From a virus: a stretch of DNA of 35,259 nt. Below the pieces are notes generated by a model. That model was not told the DNA's origin. It did no database searches and was given only the letters and a program-made list of their open reading frames with translations. Below are positions 12,351 through 20,061 of this stretch, in pieces. Location of the stretch: the IMG/VR virus record IMGVR_UViG_3300048997_000487, positions 1 through 35,259 of that record; one strand, written 5' to 3'. The stretch's first letter is position 1. The number at the start of each line of letters is the position of its first letter. The translations under genes were made by a program, and so were the position numbers.

Positions 12351-13186
12351 TCGACCCGCCACCAGCAGACAGCGGCTCACGCAACGACGCTCAGCCCCCG
12401 GATGTCTCCCTGGTCGACGTCACGCCGGACCTCGCGCAGGTTTGGCTCGATCACAACACGCGGAATCGGTACATCCGGCAATCGACTGTCGAGGCGTACG
12501 CCCGCGACATGGCGGCTGGCCGCTGGCGGATCACCGGTGAGGCGTTTAAGTTCGCCGCCGACGGCACGCTCCTTGACGGCCAGCATCGCGCCAAGGCAAT
12601 CGTGCTGTCGGGCATCACGATCAAGACGTTCGTCATCTTCAACGTCGAGATCGAAGCCCAGGACGTCATGGACTCAGGGATCAAGCGCAGCGCTGGCGAC
12701 GCCCTCCACCTTGAGGGAATGAAGAACTCCAGCCGGCTTGCCTCAGCCGCACGGATCGCGCTGTGTCGCCAGGCCGGCCTGGCCGTCGGGACCATGAAGC
12801 ACTCCAACGCCGAGATCCACACCTTCGTCCGGGAGAACCCGGACCTCGTCGAAGCCATCGAACTATTGGGGCAACTCGGGCGAAGCTGCCCCATCCCGCC
12901 CAGTGTCGCCGATTACTGCTACTGGATCTTCAGTCGGATCGACCTCAACGACGCCCAGCGATTCTTCGAAGGTCTCGCAAGTGGCGCCAACCTCGCGACC
13001 GACAACGCGATCCTCGTCGTACGACGGCGTCTCACGGGCGAATACGGATCGGTCCGCCGAATCACCCAGGAAGAGCGACTCTCCCTCGTCATCCGAGCCT
13101 GGAACTACTGGCGCAAGAACCAGCCCATCAACCGCATCCTCGCACAAAGCCGCAGCGGCAAGATCGAGATCCCGGAGCCGATCTAA
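12347..13186 (+). CDS. ParB/sulfiredoxin-like domain protein
   Basis: Protein of 279 aa starting in an ATGA overlap. Residues 22-95 show the ParB/sulfiredoxin N-terminal pattern: VDVTPDLAQVWLDHNTRNRY, VEAYARDMAAGRWRITGEAF and LLDGQHRAKAIVLSGI, where DGQHR is the conserved nucleotide-binding/nuclease motif. The rest is helical (SSRLASAARIALCRQAG, IPPSVADYCYWIFSRIDL) without an obvious ParB HTH. Codon use is visibly less GC-biased than in its neighbours, suggesting separate acquisition. Roles could be partition, DNA modification or nicking; location just after the candidate origin favours a replication or maintenance role, but that is inference. Confidence 0.7.
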   Translation: MIDPPPADSGSRNDAQPPDVSLVDVTPDLAQVWLDHNTRNRYIRQSTVEAYARDMAAGRWRITGEAFKFAADGTLLDGQHRAKAIVLSGITIKTFVIFNVEIEAQDVMDSGIKRSAGDALHLEGMKNSSRLASAARIALCRQAGLAVGTMKHSNAEIHTFVRENPDLVEAIELLGQLGRSCPIPPSVADYCYWIFSRIDLNDAQRFFEGLASGANLATDNAILVVRRRLTGEYGSVRRITQEERLSLVIRAWNYWRKNQPINRILAQSRSGKIEIPEPI

Positions 13187-13512
13187 TGACCCAGTCACCC
13201 GACGACCAGTGCTACGTGCTGGCCGTCCCCACGCCGGCCGGCGCCACCGTGCCCGTCAGCGTCCGCACCACCGCACCACTCACCGACGCCGAAGTCGACA
13301 TGCTCGGCAACATCGCCCAGGCCGCCATCGCCTACGACCAGCGCGTCAACCCCCACGGCCCCGTCATCCAGGAGCTCATGCTCGCCAGCCGCGCAGCTAT
13401 CCGGCTGATACCGGACAACCCGTTCTTCGACCAGACCAAGGACCGGCTCCGCGCCGCCACCAACGCCGCCCGCGACGCGCTCCGCATGGCGCCCACCAGG
13501 ACCACCCGATGA
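13186..13512 (+). CDS. Hypothetical 108-aa protein
   Basis: ATG sharing a base with the previous stop (TAATG). Begins with beta-strand residues (QCYVLAVPTPAGATVPVSV), then TDAEVDMLGNIAQAAIAYDQ and helical MLASRAAIRLIPDNPFFDQT and LRAATNAARDALRM. Base use is back to the strongly GC-biased style of the phage. No family recognised. Confidence 0.65.
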   Translation: MTQSPDDQCYVLAVPTPAGATVPVSVRTTAPLTDAEVDMLGNIAQAAIAYDQRVNPHGPVIQELMLASRAAIRLIPDNPFFDQTKDRLRAATNAARDALRMAPTRTTR

Positions 13513-13880
13513 CCGCTTCGCGATGCGGCTGGTGTCGCGTCCAGCTCAACCCGGACGCCGCCTCGCCCGACTTCTGCGGCTCGGTCTGCCAAGACGCCTG
13601 GCACGCCCAGTGCGTCGGGCAACCCATCCCGCCCGGCGCCGTCCTCGCCCAGTTCGCGGTGGCGATGCGCCCGATCCTCGACGAGGTCACCCGCGCCTTC
13701 CAGGGCATCGCGGACTCGCTACGGCCCATGGTCGAGGCACTCCAGCGGGCCGGCGTGCTCGACCAACCAGCGACCGACCCGATGGCCCGCGCCCTGCACC
13801 TGCGCCGCACACGCAACACCGGACCCGCCGTCCGCCAACGGCCAGCCGCCCGCATCGACCCGACAAGGACGCGCCGATGA
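13509..13880 (+). CDS. Zinc-ribbon hypothetical protein
   Basis: Protein of 123 aa from the ATGA overlap. The N-terminus has a four-Cys site: CGWCRVQLN followed by FCGSVCQDAWH, typical of a treble-clef or ribbon finger. Then comes an amphipathic helix LAQFAVAMRPILDEVTRAFQ, and finally a basic disordered tail (RQRPAARIDPTRTRR). A small nucleic-acid-binding accessory protein is likely; family unknown. Confidence 0.65.
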   Translation: MTASRCGWCRVQLNPDAASPDFCGSVCQDAWHAQCVGQPIPPGAVLAQFAVAMRPILDEVTRAFQGIADSLRPMVEALQRAGVLDQPATDPMARALHLRRTRNTGPAVRQRPAARIDPTRTRR

Positions 13881-14509
13881 CCCCGCCCCGCACCGTGCGC
13901 CAGGCCCTCGCCGAGCTGCACACCGCCGCCCACGACCTGCTCGACCCCATCGAGCGCAAAGTCCTCCGCGACGGCGGCCATACCACCACGCACACCGCGC
14001 CCAGCCTGCTCGACCAGCTCGCCGACGCCGGCGGCCACAGCGGCGAGACCGGCCACTCGTCGCGCGGCGGCAGCCGGCTGCCCATCGACCCCGGCGCCGT
14101 CGACCTGCTCGTCGAGATCACCACCGGCGCCGGCGACCTACACGACCGCGTCATCGCCCACAGCCAGCTCGGCCCCGTCGACCACATCCGCGCCGTCATC
14201 GCCCTCGCCGAACACTGGGACGACGTCAATGCGGTCGACTGGGCCACCGGGTGGTTGCACCACTGGCAGCGCGCCATCACCAACCAGCTCGACCCACGCC
14301 GGCGGTGGCACCTCGCCGAAGCCTGCCCGGCCTGCCACGTCCACATGGCCACCACCGTCGACAGCGGCGACACCGTCCTCGTGCCCGCCCTCGTCGTCGA
14401 CACCACCACCGGCGCCGACTGCCGGGCCTGCGGCGCACACTGGGCACCCGAACAACTCGAGCGGCTAGCGGCCGATATCCGAGCGGCCCGAACACCCGAG
14501 GTGGCCTGA
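13877..14509 (+). CDS. DUF7341-like actinophage protein with C-terminal zinc ribbon
   Basis: Protein of 210 aa starting in an ATGA overlap. It opens with VRQALAELHTAAHDLLDP, contains SLLDQLADAG, then SSRGGSRLPIDPGAVDLLVE, a central helical region with WDDVNAVDWATGWLHHWQRA, and a C-terminal metal site (CPACHVH ... DCRACGAHWAP). This layout is common in actinophages between early genes and terminase, for which I recall the DUF7341 label. Biochemical role unknown. Confidence 0.65.
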   Translation: MTPPRTVRQALAELHTAAHDLLDPIERKVLRDGGHTTTHTAPSLLDQLADAGGHSGETGHSSRGGSRLPIDPGAVDLLVEITTGAGDLHDRVIAHSQLGPVDHIRAVIALAEHWDDVNAVDWATGWLHHWQRAITNQLDPRRRWHLAEACPACHVHMATTVDSGDTVLVPALVVDTTTGADCRACGAHWAPEQLERLAADIRAARTPEVA

Positions 14510-14511
14510 CC

Positions 14512-14631
14512 ATGCGCTCGTTCCTGCGAACCGTGACCGCCGACATCTGGCGCGGCCTGGTCCTCGCACTCCGGCACCCCGTCCGGTCGGCCACGGACGT
14601 CCTCGACGAACTGGGGCGCGTGTGGTGGTGA
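14512..14631 (+). CDS. Small 39-aa hypothetical protein
   Basis: ATG two bases after the preceding stop. The product is one amphipathic, basic helix pair (MRSFLRTVTADIWRGLVLAL, then HPVRSATDVLDELGRVWW). Could be membrane-associated. Support is placement and normal codon usage; no family. Confidence 0.5.
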   Translation: MRSFLRTVTADIWRGLVLALRHPVRSATDVLDELGRVWW

Positions 14632-14856
14632 CCTCACCGGACGCGACGTGCTGACACACGCTGGAACTGGACAAGACCGGCTGATCATCCGCATACTGAC
14701 CCCGCTTGGGTGACGTGTGCCCCAGGTCAGCAGCTACACCGCCAGCCAGTGGGAGATCGGCACCCACCGTCGGCCCGACCGGACGCCTCACCGCGACGGC
14801 ACAGGAGGTAGCGGACCGGTCCGACGCCGCCTCTCGCGCATAGTGGAAGTGACGCC
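14632..14856. other. Intergenic region before the packaging genes
   Basis: A 225-base gap without a convincing coding frame. No tRNA fold and no HNH endonuclease gene (often found here) is visible. It holds a promoter candidate (next entry) and ends in GGAAG, the ribosome binding site of the small terminase gene. It marks the early/late boundary. Confidence 0.5.
14668..14697 (+). promoter_or_regulatory. Candidate late promoter TGGACA-18 bp-CATACT
   Basis: TGGACA at 14668-14673 and CATACT at 14692-14697, separated by 18 bases, each one or two bases from the sigma-70-type consensus. It sits at the largest gap of the rightward gene array, about 160 bases upstream of the small terminase gene, where a late promoter is expected. 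No activator site could be identified. Confidence 0.4.
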
Positions 14857-15369
14857 GTGCAGCCTCCACTCACCCAAGCCGAACGCGACCGTATCCGCGA
14901 GCTGCACACCCAAGGCCGCAGCCGCAACGCCATCGCCGCCGAGCTCGGCCGCGGCGTCGCCAGCATCAGCCGGGCCGCGAAGGACATGGGCCTGTCGTTC
15001 GACCGCCGCGCCACCCAGGCCGCCACCGCCGCGAAGGTCATCGACGCCAAGGCCAAGCGCGTCGCGGAGATGAACGCGCTCCTGGACGACGCCAAGCGGT
15101 TGCGGCTGCAGCTGTTCGCCCCATGCACCATCCACGCGTTCGGCGGCAAAGAGAACACCTACAACCAGGCCCAGATCGAGCAGCCGCTGTTCGCCGACCA
15201 AGCGAAGATCATGCAGGCCTACGGCACCGCGATCGAGAAGAGCCTGCGCCTGGACGCCCACGACGGCGACGGCTCCATCGAGCAGGTCGGCAGCCTGCTC
15301 GGCAACCTGTTCGACTCGATCCGCGGCCGCGTCGGCGAGGACCAGGCGGCCGCCGACGACGATGCCTGA
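14857..15369 (+). CDS. Terminase small subunit
   Basis: Protein of 170 aa from a GTG preceded by GGAAG. Residues 5-45 form a helix-turn-helix (DRIRELHTQGRSRNAIAAEL then GVASISRAAKDMG) that would recognise the packaging site. The remainder is helical (AKVIDAKAKRVAEMNALLDD) and ends in an acidic tail. Overlaps the large terminase gene by eight bases. Both the HTH and the position directly before the large subunit support the call. Confidence 0.85.
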   Translation: MQPPLTQAERDRIRELHTQGRSRNAIAAELGRGVASISRAAKDMGLSFDRRATQAATAAKVIDAKAKRVAEMNALLDDAKRLRLQLFAPCTIHAFGGKENTYNQAQIEQPLFADQAKIMQAYGTAIEKSLRLDAHDGDGSIEQVGSLLGNLFDSIRGRVGEDQAAADDDA

Positions 15370-16651
15370 CCTGCGGCTCTCGCCCAAGCAGGAACGGTCC
15401 ATCGCGCAGTCCACCGCCCGGATCAACATCTGGGACGGCAGCGTCCGGTCCGGCAAGACCATCGCCAGCCTGCTGCGGTTCCTGATGTTCGTCGCCACCG
15501 CACCCCGCGGCGGCGCCATCGTGGTCGTCGGCAAGACCCTCGACACCGTCGCCCGCAACGTGTTCGGCCCGCTCACCGACCCAGCCATCACCGGGCCGGC
15601 CACCCGGCTGATCAAGTACACCCGAGGCGCGTCCACCGCGACGATCCTCGGCCGCACCATCGAGATCATCACCGCCAACGACGCCCGCGCCGAAGGCCGG
15701 CTACGTGGCCTCACCGCCGTCTGTGCCTACGTCGACGAGGCAACCCTGATCCCCGAAGCCTTCTGGGACCAGCTGCTCGCCCGCCTGTCGGTGCCCGGCG
15801 CCATGCTGTTCGCCACCACCAACCCGGACACCCCGGCGCACTGGCTACGCAAGAAGTTCATCCTGCGCGCCGGCGAGCTGAACCTGCGGTACTGGCACTT
15901 CACGCTCGACGACAACCACGCCCTGGACCCGGACTACGTCGCGGCGCTCAAGAAAGAGTTCGTGGGCCTGTGGTACCAGCGGTTCATCCTCGGCCGCTGG
16001 GTCCAGGCCGACGGCGCCGTCTACGACATGTGGGACCCCGACCGGCACGTCGTCGACGTCCTGCCGCCGATCACCCGCTGGGTCGGGCTCGGCGTGGACT
16101 ACGGCACCGTCAACCCGTTCGCCGGGCTGCTGCTCGGCGTCGGCACCGGCGCGGCGCCGCGCGACCCGGTCGTGCGGCCGCGGTTGTACTTCGCCGGCGA
16201 GTACCGGTACGACAGCCGGGCCAAACGCCGGCAGCTCACCGACAGCCAGTACAGCCGCCAGCTGCGCGCCTGGCTGGACGCGTTCCCCGTGCCGCACTCG
16301 CAAGGCCAGCGCGGTGTCCGACCCGAGTGGACCGTCGTCGACCCGTCCGCCGCGTCGTTCGTGACGCAGCTCTACGACGACGGCCTGACACCAACCCTCG
16401 CCGACAACGCGGTGCTCGACGGCATCCGGCTCGTCTCGTCGCTGCTGGGCAACGACGACCTGCTCGTCCACTCGTCCTGCACCGGCTGGATCGACGAGGC
16501 GCCCGGCTACGCCTGGGACGACAAGGCGACCGCCAAGGGCGAGGACAAGCCGATCAAGGCCGACGACCACTCGCTGGACGGCGGCCGGTACGTCGCGAAG
16601 ACCTGCGAGTTCACCTGGCGCCCCGAATTGAGCTGGGCGCAGGCCGCATAA
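15362..16651 (+). CDS. Terminase large subunit (PBSX-type)
   Basis: DNA-packaging motor of 429 aa. The N-terminal ATPase has Walker A GSVRSGKT (26-33), Walker B VCAYVDEATLI with Asp125-Glu126, and the coupling motif ATTNP (151-155). The C-terminal nuclease domain has its first catalytic Asp at 246 (GLGVDYGTVNPFAGL), an aspartate in VVDPSAASF, and a late acidic site (KADDHSLDGGRY). Length is typical of the family. It pumps DNA into the prohead through the portal and cuts it. Opening LSPKQERSIAQS and overall pattern fit PBSX-type phage terminases. Confidence 0.95.
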   Translation: MPDLRLSPKQERSIAQSTARINIWDGSVRSGKTIASLLRFLMFVATAPRGGAIVVVGKTLDTVARNVFGPLTDPAITGPATRLIKYTRGASTATILGRTIEIITANDARAEGRLRGLTAVCAYVDEATLIPEAFWDQLLARLSVPGAMLFATTNPDTPAHWLRKKFILRAGELNLRYWHFTLDDNHALDPDYVAALKKEFVGLWYQRFILGRWVQADGAVYDMWDPDRHVVDVLPPITRWVGLGVDYGTVNPFAGLLLGVGTGAAPRDPVVRPRLYFAGEYRYDSRAKRRQLTDSQYSRQLRAWLDAFPVPHSQGQRGVRPEWTVVDPSAASFVTQLYDDGLTPTLADNAVLDGIRLVSSLLGNDDLLVHSSCTGWIDEAPGYAWDDKATAKGEDKPIKADDHSLDGGRYVAKTCEFTWRPELSWAQAA

Positions 16652-16666
16652 CCGAAGGGACACAGC

Positions 16667-16906
16667 ATGATCCGCGCGAAGTTCAAGTGCATCTCCGAGA
16701 CCAAATCGGCCTACGGCCAAGCAGGGTCACGAACCGTCCGGTTCCAGGCCATGTACGACGCGAGCCTGCCCGAGGACCAGCGGTTCGCGAAGGCCACGCC
16801 GAGCGGCAGCGTCGAAATCACCGTCGACAACCCGGCCGCGCAGTTCGAGCTGGGCGCCGACTACTACCTCGACTTCACCAAGGTCGAGCAGGAAGCCGGC
16901 GCCTGA
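16667..16906 (+). CDS. Hypothetical 79-aa protein
   Basis: Preceded by GAAGGGA. The small product is beta-rich: RAKFKCISETKS, RTVRFQAMYDASLPEDQRFA, GSVEITVDNPAAQFELG, DYYLDFTKVEQ. Such small proteins commonly follow the terminase in actinophages. The next gene starts in its stop (TGATG). No function known. Confidence 0.75.
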   Translation: MIRAKFKCISETKSAYGQAGSRTVRFQAMYDASLPEDQRFAKATPSGSVEITVDNPAAQFELGADYYLDFTKVEQEAGA

Positions 16907-17238
16907 TGGCCAAGAGCGAAACCGAGCTGCACGTCAAGGTCATCCCCGACCTGAGCGAAGTCCACAAGGCTATGCACACGCCAGCCGTCGGCCGGATCGT
17001 CCACTACGTCAGCTTTGGCACTCCCGGTGGCGAGTACCAGTCGGAGTGCCGCGCCGCGATCATCACCGCCGTCGACGAGTACCAGAAGCCCGAGAACCAG
17101 GAGTTCGTCGGGCACGTCGACCTCTGCGTCCTCAACCCCACCGGCCTGTTCTTCAATCGGGGCGTGCACCACGCCTACGCCGACATCGAGACGGGCACCC
17201 ACCGCGGTGGCACCTGGCATTGGCCGGAGCGCGTCTGA
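16906..17238 (+). CDS. Hypothetical 110-aa protein
   Basis: Coupled to its neighbours by TGATG junctions on both sides. Sequence: ETELHVKVIPDLSEVHKAMH, GRIVHYVSFGTPGGEYQSEC, RAAIITAVDE, FVGHVDLCVLNPTGLFFNRG, GTHRGGTWHWPE. The HxxY/HRGGTWHWPE end and the beta strands are features I recognise from actinophage structural regions without a known function. Confidence 0.72.
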   Translation: MAKSETELHVKVIPDLSEVHKAMHTPAVGRIVHYVSFGTPGGEYQSECRAAIITAVDEYQKPENQEFVGHVDLCVLNPTGLFFNRGVHHAYADIETGTHRGGTWHWPERV

Positions 17239-17516
17239 TGGCCCAGCGCCGACGGTACCTCGGCGGTGCCGAGGTGGCCGACATGCTCGGGCGACGGCTG
17301 CACCAGGCGATGCCGGATCTTGGCCGGCTCGCCGCCTACGGTGCCGCCGGACTCATGATCGACGAGCTGGCCGCCCTCGGTGTCGACGTGGGCGCCCTCA
17401 TCAAGGCCGAGGTCGACGAGGCCGACGTCGTCACCTATCCGGAGCGCGACCGCACGCTGGCCGAGCGCCTGGCGCGCGGTCAGCCGCGGATCACGCTGAG
17501 CGGTACGAGGAGGTGA
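17238..17516 (+). CDS. Hypothetical 92-aa protein
   Basis: Starts in TGATG after the previous gene. Helical (AEVADMLGRRLHQAMPDL, AAYGAAGLMIDELAALG) with a basic end. The ribosome binding site of the next gene, GAGGAGG, overlaps its last codons. No family recognised. Confidence 0.6.
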   Translation: MAQRRRYLGGAEVADMLGRRLHQAMPDLGRLAAYGAAGLMIDELAALGVDVGALIKAEVDEADVVTYPERDRTLAERLARGQPRITLSGTRR

Positions 17517-17518
17517 CG

Positions 17519-18022
17519 ATGCCCCAGCCAGGTGACTTCGGCCTCGTCGCGATCCGAGGCAACGTCGGCAAGCTCATCCGCATCGGACAGTGGATGAACG
17601 GCGACGGCTTCGGCGACTACCAGCACGCCGTGCTGGCGCTGTCCAACGGCGAGCTCATCGAGGCCGAGCCCGGCGCCGACGGCGCGCGGATCCGGCCGCA
17701 GAGCGAGTACGCCAACACCAACATCATCTGGTCGGACTGGGACCTGACCGACGCCGACCGCGCGTTGCTCGACGCCGCCGGCCGGGCGCGCGAAGGCATC
17801 CCGTACTCGGCGCTGGACTACGGCGCGCTGGCCGCGCACCGCCTGCACATCCCGCTGCCCGGCCTGCGCAGGTACATCGACAGCAGCCGGCACGAGATCT
17901 GCTCGCAGCTCGTCGACCTGGTGTACAAGGACGCCGGCCTGACCATGTTCGCCGACGGGCGTTGGTCGGGCTACGTCACGCCGATGTCCCTCGTGCGCGC
18001 GCTGCACGGACCGGTGACCTGA
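17519..18022 (+). CDS. Permuted NlpC/P60 (papain-like) peptidase
   Basis: Start chosen at ATG 17519, six bases after a GAGGAGG site; GTG 17513 is an alternative. The 167-aa product reads PGDFGLVAIRGNVGKLIRIG, YQHAVLALSNGELIEAEPG (His36, Glu48) and, later, SSRHEICSQLVDLVYKDAG (Cys128). His before Cys is the order in permuted NlpC/P60 enzymes (YiiX-like), which cleave amide bonds in peptidoglycan or other substrates. It lacks a signal peptide. Its place between terminase and portal is unusual for a lysin; it might be a virion-associated peptidase. Family confidence is good, substrate unknown. Confidence 0.78.
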   Translation: MPQPGDFGLVAIRGNVGKLIRIGQWMNGDGFGDYQHAVLALSNGELIEAEPGADGARIRPQSEYANTNIIWSDWDLTDADRALLDAAGRAREGIPYSALDYGALAAHRLHIPLPGLRRYIDSSRHEICSQLVDLVYKDAGLTMFADGRWSGYVTPMSLVRALHGPVT

Positions 18023-18159
18023 TGCCGATCGGTTGGGGCGACTGGCTGGCGGGTTGCTGGCGCAGTGTGCCAGCGCCCCCGAAGATCGGTCACCCGCACC
18101 GTGATCGGCAAGTGGTCAAGATCAAGCGACGAGCGGCACGCCTCAATCGCCGGAGGTGA
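18022..18159 (+). CDS. Small basic 45-aa protein
   Basis: ATG within the previous stop (TGATG). MPIGWGDWLAGCWRSVPAPP followed by a highly basic tail (KIKRRAARLNRRR). Likely to bind nucleic acid or to be a virion-internal peptide; nothing more can be said. Confidence 0.45.
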   Translation: MPIGWGDWLAGCWRSVPAPPKIGHPHRDRQVVKIKRRAARLNRRR

Positions 18160-18161
18160 TC

Positions 18162-18326
18162 ATGCCCGGTCCGCGCACCTTCAGCAGTAGGGCCCAGTGG
18201 CGGTTCGCGTTCGCCAAGTTCGGCGCCGACCCCGCGAAGTGGCCACGCCGGTGGGCCGAGGCCAACAAGGCCATCAAGCCGTTCCACTCGCTGCCTGCCC
18301 GCAAGTCGATCAGGAAGAAGGTCTGA
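18162..18326 (+). CDS. Small basic 54-aa protein
   Basis: ATG at 18162 preceded by GGAGG. Contains WRFAFAKFGADPAKWPRRWA and a Lys-rich end (ARKSIRKKV). Very basic and Trp-rich. Lies directly before the portal gene. The strong ribosome binding site is the main support. Confidence 0.55.
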   Translation: MPGPRTFSSRAQWRFAFAKFGADPAKWPRRWAEANKAIKPFHSLPARKSIRKKV

Positions 18327-18327
18327 C

Positions 18328-20058
18328 GTGCCGTTGCCCGCCGGCGGGAACATGACGTGGCCGCCGACGTCGGTCGCGGTCGCCTACGAGAAGTTCGTCC
18401 CCTGGGCCGCGTGGTACTCCGGTGACCCCGACGAGCTGGCCGCGTTCTACATGCAGGTCAGTCAGCGCGTCACCAACCGGCCACACGCGCGCCCGTCGCA
18501 GTACCGCGGCGGCCTGGTCGGCACGCTCGCCCGCTGGTTCTGGGGCCAGCCGATCCCCCAAGGCGAGAAGCGCAGCAAGATCCACGTGCCGCTCGCCGCG
18601 GATATCGCGTCGACGTCTGCGGACCTGCTGTTCGCCGAGCCACCCAACGTGATCCTGCCCGAGAACGCCGGCGCCGGCCTGGAGTCCACCCAGGAGAAGC
18701 TCGACGAGCTGGTCGACGACGAGTTCTACACCGCGCTGCTCGAAGGCGCCGAGGTCAACGCCGCCCTGGGTGGCGTGTACTTCCGCGTGGTGTGGGACAA
18801 GTCGGTGTCCGACAAGCCGTGGATCAACGCCGTCCACGCCGACGCCGCGGTGCCCGAGTGGAGGTTCGGGCACCTGTCCGCGGTCACGTTCTGGCGCGTG
18901 CTGCACCAGGATGCGAGCAACGTCGTGCGCCACCTCGAACGCTACGAGATGGCCGGCAACGAGGCGGTCTGGCTGCAAGCCGTCTACAAAGGCGGCCCGA
19001 CCAACCTCGGCAACCCCCAGCCGCTGGGCGACTACCCGGAGACCGAGAACTTCGTCGACCTCCTGGAGTCCGACGGGCAGACGATCCGGCTGGGCATCGA
19101 CCAGCTGCCGGTCGTGTACGTGCCGAACATGCGGCCCAACCGGATGTGGCGCGACCAGCCTGCCTGCGCCCACTTCGGACGGTCGGACTACGCCGGCGTC
19201 GAGGGCCTGTTCGACGCGCTGGACGAGACCATGTCCAGCTGGATGCGCGACGTGCGTCTCGCGAAGGGCCGCGTCCTGGTGCCCGATCAGTACCTGCGTG
19301 ACCGCGGCCCGGGTCGCGGCGCGCAGTGGGACGCCGAGCAGGAAGCCTACGAGGGCTTCATGATGCTGCCCGGCCAACCGCCGCAGATCACCATCCAGCA
19401 GTTCGCGATCCGCGTGGCCGAGCACTCCCAGACGATCCAGGAGATCATGACCATGGCCGTCGGGCTGGCCGGCTACAGCGGCCAGACGTTCGGCCTGACC
19501 GGTGAGGTCGCCATGACCGCCACCGAGGTCTCCGCGAAGGAACGTAAGTCGCTGATCACCCGGAAGAAGAAGCTCACCTACTTCCGGCCGCCGCTGGCCG
19601 ACCTGTTCCAGGTCCTACTCAAGGTCGGCAACGCCGCGTTCAACTGGGGCGTGCAGCCGCTGCGGCCGGACATCGAGTTCGGCGACGTGGTCCAGCAGAA
19701 CCCCGGCGAGCTGGCCGCCAGCCTGCTCGCGCTGCGCCAGGCCGAGGCCATGTCGACCCTGACGATGGTGCAGACGCTGCACCCCGACTGGTCCGCGGAC
19801 GAGCAGAAGAACGAGGTCAAGCGGATCATGCACGAGAAGGGCATGGTCGTCGCCAACCCCGACACCATCGGCACACCCGGCGGAATGCCCGCCGCGGCCG
19901 GCCAGCCCACCGAAGTGGACACCGAGACCGACGACATTCCGCTGTGGGTGCCGCACTACGTTGACCAGGCGCCGTCCGGCGAGCCGGACCTGCCGCCCGA
20001 AGGCCTCACGCCGGCCCAGCCACCGGTGATCAGCCCGGCCGCATACGTCGGGCAGTAA
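18328..20058 (+). CDS. Portal protein (SPP1 gp6-like)
   Basis: Protein of 576 aa from a GTG one base after the previous stop. It has the layout of SPP1-type portals: WAAWYSGDPDELAAFY near the start, RSKIHVPLAADIASTSADLL, a long central domain with FGRSDYAGVEGLFDALDETM, the helical region MTMAVGLAGYSGQTFGLTGE then ATEVSAKERKSLITRKKKLT, and a Pro-rich C-terminus. Twelve copies would form the ring through which DNA enters and leaves the head. Gene order terminase-portal-minor capsid supports the call. Confidence 0.92.
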   Translation: MPLPAGGNMTWPPTSVAVAYEKFVPWAAWYSGDPDELAAFYMQVSQRVTNRPHARPSQYRGGLVGTLARWFWGQPIPQGEKRSKIHVPLAADIASTSADLLFAEPPNVILPENAGAGLESTQEKLDELVDDEFYTALLEGAEVNAALGGVYFRVVWDKSVSDKPWINAVHADAAVPEWRFGHLSAVTFWRVLHQDASNVVRHLERYEMAGNEAVWLQAVYKGGPTNLGNPQPLGDYPETENFVDLLESDGQTIRLGIDQLPVVYVPNMRPNRMWRDQPACAHFGRSDYAGVEGLFDALDETMSSWMRDVRLAKGRVLVPDQYLRDRGPGRGAQWDAEQEAYEGFMMLPGQPPQITIQQFAIRVAEHSQTIQEIMTMAVGLAGYSGQTFGLTGEVAMTATEVSAKERKSLITRKKKLTYFRPPLADLFQVLLKVGNAAFNWGVQPLRPDIEFGDVVQQNPGELAASLLALRQAEAMSTLTMVQTLHPDWSADEQKNEVKRIMHEKGMVVANPDTIGTPGGMPAAAGQPTEVDTETDDIPLWVPHYVDQAPSGEPDLPPEGLTPAQPPVISPAAYVGQ

Positions 20059-20061
20059 CCG

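Noticed and set aside
14632-14856. Gap examined for a tRNA, HNH endonuclease or missed gene
   Set aside because: No cloverleaf, no HNH motif; the open frame crossing it is Arg/Pro-rich and overlaps the small terminase gene out of frame.
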